This document shows positions 5,864-7,755 of a stretch of DNA of 7,755 nt, in pieces (positions within the stretch are counted from its first letter, which is position 1; each line of letters starts with the position of its first letter). The DNA comes from Pseudomonadota bacterium (GTDB lineage Bacteria > Pseudomonadota > Alphaproteobacteria > Caulobacterales > Caulobacteraceae): positions 1 to 7,755 of the forward strand of contig JAEZCL010000308.1 in assembly GCA_023433585.1 (NCBI GenBank), in the 5' to 3' direction. The position numbers were made by a program, and so were the translations under genes. The notes under the pieces are model-generated. The model worked only from the letters and a program-made list of their open reading frames with translations. It made no database searches and was not told where the DNA came from.

Positions 5864-6256
5864 TCACGCCCACAGCCGCCGCGCGATCATCAGCCCGGCG
5901 AACAGCGCGGCGACGCACAGCACCACCGACAGGCCCGCATATCCGGCCGCCAGACCGAACTGGCGCCGCTCGATCATCAGGGCCGTCTCCAGGGAAAAGG
6001 CCGAAAAGGTGGTGAAGCCGCCCAGCAGCCCGACGCCGATCAACAGCCGCATCCGCTCGTGATCCACCCCCTCGCCCGCCTTCAGCGCCAGCCATCCGGC
6101 CAGGAGCCCCATCAGCAGGCCGCCGATCAGATTGGCCGCGAACGTGCCCCACGGCCAGACCGCGCCGGGCGCCAGCCGCCCAGCCGCCAGACCCAGGCCG
6201 TATCGCGCCATGGACCCCAGCGCCCCGCCCGCCGCGACAATCAGAAAACGTGTCAT
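5864..6256 (-). CDS. crcB: fluoride efflux channel CrcB (Fluc)
   Basis: A 130-residue inner-membrane protein of the CrcB/Fluc family, which exports fluoride as an antiparallel dimer and protects enolase and pyrophosphatase. Four membrane segments are visible at about 3-23, 37-58, 70-92 and 103-125. Family motifs are GGALGSMARY (10-19), GTFAANLIGG (37-46, with the channel-lining N42) and GLLGGFTTFSAFSLE (76-90, with the phenylalanines and threonines of the pore and central sodium site). Length is standard for a single-gene homodimer, and no second crcB is adjacent. The ATG at 6254-6256 is chosen. A GTG 15 nt upstream (6269-6271) is in frame, and GAGG lies immediately before that GTG, so the start is uncertain by five residues. 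It could be the first gene of the rluC operon. I could not find a fluoride riboswitch upstream. Confidence 0.93.
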   Translation of the reverse strand: MTRFLIVAAGGALGSMARYGLGLAAGRLAPGAVWPWGTFAANLIGGLLMGLLAGWLALKAGEGVDHERMRLLIGVGLLGGFTTFSAFSLETALMIERRQFGLAAGYAGLSVVLCVAALFAGLMIARRLWA

Positions 6257-6379
6257 GAAGTCTGCCCGCACCCTCGCCGACTCGATGGGAAAGGAACTCG
6301 ATCATGCGGGACCTGGCCCCGGCTGTCGCGCGCCATGTCCCTGTGCCCGGCCTCGCGGCCCGTCTTTCACAAAGTTCAC

Positions 6380-6407
6380 TTGCCCGGCGCACGGCCGCCG
6401 ATAGGCT
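6380..6407 (+). promoter_or_regulatory. candidate promoter of the 402-residue membrane gene
   Basis: TTGCCCG (6380-6386) is followed after 13 nt by GATAGGCT (6400-6407). This loosely fits the Caulobacter housekeeping pattern of TTGNCGC, a 10-14 nt spacer, then a GCTANAWC-like element. It lies about 90 bp before the ATG at 6499. A match by eye in high-G+C DNA is weak evidence. Confidence 0.28.
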
Positions 6408-6416
6408 CGACGCGGG

Positions 6417-6433
6417 TTCGCGTCAGGCGCGAA
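6417..6433. promoter_or_regulatory. perfect inverted repeat in the leader of the 402-residue membrane gene
   Basis: TTCGCG (6417-6422) and CGCGAA (6428-6433) are perfect 6-bp arms around TCAGG. The repeat lies about 10 bp past the candidate -10 element and 65 bp before the ATG. It could be an operator for a dimeric regulator, or a leader hairpin in the mRNA. Chance is also possible. Confidence 0.3.
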
Positions 6434-6488
6434 GGTGGATGGCCGGACCCCGCCTTTCATCGTAGAAGCCTTGAAGAACAGGGTTTTT

Positions 6489-6493
6489 GGGGG
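6489..6493 (+). promoter_or_regulatory. ribosome binding site of the 402-residue membrane gene
   Basis: GGGGG, 5 nt before the ATG at 6499. It supports the ATG over an in-frame TTG at 6487, which would begin upstream of this site. Confidence 0.45.
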
Positions 6494-6498
6494 CCGCC

Positions 6499-7707
6499 AT
6501 GGCGCATGAGGATCAGTACGGGACGCAGACGCCGCCTCCGGCCGAGCCGCCGACGACGGAGACGCCCGCCCATCAGGCTCCGGTGATGGCCGCGCCCGCC
6601 GTCCCGCCGCCGTCCGGTGCGATCGACACCCCCGGCCGCGAGGCGCCGCGTCCCGTGCGCGACCTGACCGCGCCGATCACCCGCTCGCGCGAGGGCATCG
6701 ACCGGCCGATCCAGGAAAGCGAGTATTTCTCGAACGATCCGGCTGCGATCCAGCATATCTCGGATCACATCGACGAATATTTCAACCAGCCGCTGGACAT
6801 CTTCCCGTTCTGGGAGAGCGAGGGGAAACCCGACCGTTTCCACGTCCTGTTCCACCGCCAGATTCAGGAACGCTTCCCGGTCGACACCGACATCCGCACC
6901 CGCATCCACCGCTATGGCCGCTCGGTGTTCAAGCGCCTGTGTCTGCATGTGGGGGTCAAGCGTCTGAACCAGGCCCTGGCCCTGATCGCCTTCACGGTGC
7001 TGGCGACGCTCGGTCCCACCTGGTTCACGGACTGGACCGGCACGACCGCCGCCGGTGTGGCCCTGGCGGCCATCGCCATGGTGCTGTCAGTGGGGCTCTA
7101 CTGGGGCGTGAACTACATCCTGTTCACCCAGTACCGGTTCCGGCTCGAGAACGACTCCTACGAGCTGTCGCGCGAGATCGTTCAGCGGACGCGCGAGCTG
7201 CAAAACCTGTTCACCAACGCGCGGGCCATCGGCGACCAGGCCGAGACCCAGTATCAGACCGACGGCAAGGGCTGGGGCCAGCGCGCCATGTATCTGACCC
7301 GCCTGACCATGTGGCTGGGCGCGCGCATGGAATATCTGGAGAAATTCATCCAGATGGAGCTGTGGCGGGTGCGGCGCGAGCGCTACTGGATGCGCTGGTT
7401 CAGCCGTTTCATGACGCCGCTGATCTTCCTCGTGTGGCTGTGGCTGTTCGTGCTGGAGCCCGTGCCGGGCGTGCACGAAATGGAGTTCCGCGGGCTTCAG
7501 ATCCTGGCCGTGGCCCTGGGCGGACTGGTGTCGTGGATGTCCTACTTCCTGTGGCAGACGCCGGTCGCCGCCATCCAGGACAAGCTGGGGATCGAGGGCT
7601 GGGTTCGTTACGCCTCCCTGGACGTGGACAACGCCGTCGCCGACCAGGTCCGCCGCGACAAGGAGCGCCTGGTCGAATACCGCAACCTGACGCGGGGCCG
7701 GATCTGA
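6499..7707 (+). CDS. predicted four-segment membrane protein, unknown function
   Basis: I do not recognise a named family. The ATG at 6499, preceded 5 nt upstream by a GGGGG ribosome site (6489-6493), gives 402 residues. Residues 1-60 are rich in Pro, Ala and Thr and likely disordered and cytoplasmic. Residues 74-150 form a soluble, partly helical region with aromatic and acidic patches (DEYFNQPLDIFPFWES, 92-107). Hydrophobic segments lie at about 157-176, 185-209, 304-320 and 332-352. Between segments 2 and 3 is a charged, helical stretch of about 95 residues (210-303) containing SREIVQRTRELQNLF (224-238) and the basic, Trp-rich ELWRVRRERYWMRW (287-300), suggesting coiled coil or amphipathic helices at the membrane face. 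With an even number of segments both ends lie on the same side. No catalytic motif is seen. Codon use and G+C look like the neighbours, arguing against recent transfer. A repeat hairpin starts 5 bp past the stop. Confidence 0.85.
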   Translation: MAHEDQYGTQTPPPAEPPTTETPAHQAPVMAAPAVPPPSGAIDTPGREAPRPVRDLTAPITRSREGIDRPIQESEYFSNDPAAIQHISDHIDEYFNQPLDIFPFWESEGKPDRFHVLFHRQIQERFPVDTDIRTRIHRYGRSVFKRLCLHVGVKRLNQALALIAFTVLATLGPTWFTDWTGTTAAGVALAAIAMVLSVGLYWGVNYILFTQYRFRLENDSYELSREIVQRTRELQNLFTNARAIGDQAETQYQTDGKGWGQRAMYLTRLTMWLGARMEYLEKFIQMELWRVRRERYWMRWFSRFMTPLIFLVWLWLFVLEPVPGVHEMEFRGLQILAVALGGLVSWMSYFLWQTPVAAIQDKLGIEGWVRYASLDVDNAVADQVRRDKERLVEYRNLTRGRI

Positions 7708-7712
7708 TCTTT

Positions 7713-7755
7713 CCTCCCCCGCTCACGGGGGAGGGGGACCATCCGAAGGATGGTG
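7713..7755 (+). repeat. bipartite palindromic repeat unit, copy 3 (cut by window edge)
   Basis: CCTCCCCCG (7713-7721) and CGGGGGAGG (7726-7734) form 9-bp arms around CTCA. They are followed by ACCATCC (7738-7744) and GGATGGT (7748-7754) around GAA. This is the two-hairpin order of the units at 1-42 and 82-131, with a different second stem. It starts 5 bp after the stop of the membrane gene, so the first stem may protect or end that mRNA, although a G-run rather than a T-run follows it. Confidence 0.7.

Larger units (their letters stand above)
6257..6498. other. divergent intergenic region between crcB and the 402-residue membrane gene
   Basis: A 242-bp stretch without a supportable gene. It should hold the promoters of crcB (minus strand) and the plus-strand gene. 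Short reading frames here (for example from an ATG at 6285 on plus, and one at 6303-6305 on minus that runs into crcB) lack ribosome sites and family features. Visible elements are a possible promoter at 6380-6407 and an inverted repeat at 6417-6433. A direct repeat ACTCGAT occurs at 6280-6286 and 6296-6302. Confidence 0.7.

Noticed and set aside
4852..6015. A plus-strand open frame of about 390 codons opposite rluC and the crcB 3' end
   Set aside because: Both minus-strand genes carry full catalytic or channel motifs. The antisense product is compositional noise.
1221..6256. The minus-strand run as a defence or secondary-metabolite island
   Set aside because: The members are housekeeping or family-level unknowns (crcB, rluC, HAD, lipoprotein, DUF805). 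There are no nuclease, toxin, NTPase or biosynthetic core genes, and composition is uniform.
5793..6392. A minus-strand frame overlapping crcB, including a possible short start at 6303-6305
   Set aside because: It overlaps crcB entirely in another frame, and the product is Gly/Arg-rich with no membrane or domain signal.
6487..6498. TTG at 6487 as the start of the membrane protein gene
   Set aside because: The likely ribosome site GGGGG (6489-6493) lies inside that extension, and the ATG at 6499 is correctly spaced from it.

Overview
This is a high-G+C window from an alphaproteobacterial chromosome, most likely order Caulobacterales and possibly Brevundimonas-like. That placement is inferred from overall G+C, the flagellar and lipoate genes, and the style of the intergenic repeats; no marker gene proves it. 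I see no transposase, integrase, phage gene, CRISPR array, tRNA or rRNA. This looks like ordinary core chromosome with a few points worth following up, not a new defence or mobile system.

Layout, left to right. Positions 1-131 hold two hairpin-rich palindromic repeat units in opposite orientation, with no gene. At 183-476 on the minus strand is a small FliN flagellar switch protein. It is divergent from lipB (508-1242, plus strand), the octanoyltransferase of lipoic acid synthesis, with only 31 bp between the chosen starts. lipB converges on, and overlaps by 22 bp, the end of a minus-strand run of six genes read from 6256 down to 1221. In transcription order these are: crcB (fluoride channel), an rluC-type 23S rRNA pseudouridine synthase, a TPR protein with a C-terminal 2-oxoglutarate/Fe(II) oxygenase-type domain, a HAD hydrolase, a small lipoprotein of unknown function, and a DUF805 membrane protein. 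The rluC/TPR-oxygenase and TPR-oxygenase/HAD junctions are both 4-bp ATGA stop/start overlaps, so these three genes are very probably co-transcribed and translationally coupled. Gaps of 79, 39 and 57 bp separate the remaining members, so the operon could extend in both directions.

From 6257 to 6498 is a 242-bp divergent intergenic region with a candidate promoter and a perfect short inverted repeat. It serves crcB on one side and, on the other, a plus-strand gene (6499-7707) for a 402-residue membrane protein of unknown function. That protein has a Pro-rich N-terminus, four predicted membrane segments and a long charged helical region between segments 2 and 3. The window closes at 7713-7755 with a third copy of the same bipartite palindromic repeat design seen at the left edge.

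The genes do not form one pathway. rluC is translation-related, lipB is central metabolism, crcB is ion detoxification and fliN is motility. The most interesting points are the TPR-oxygenase coupled to a ribosomal RNA modification gene, and the unrecognised 402-residue membrane protein.
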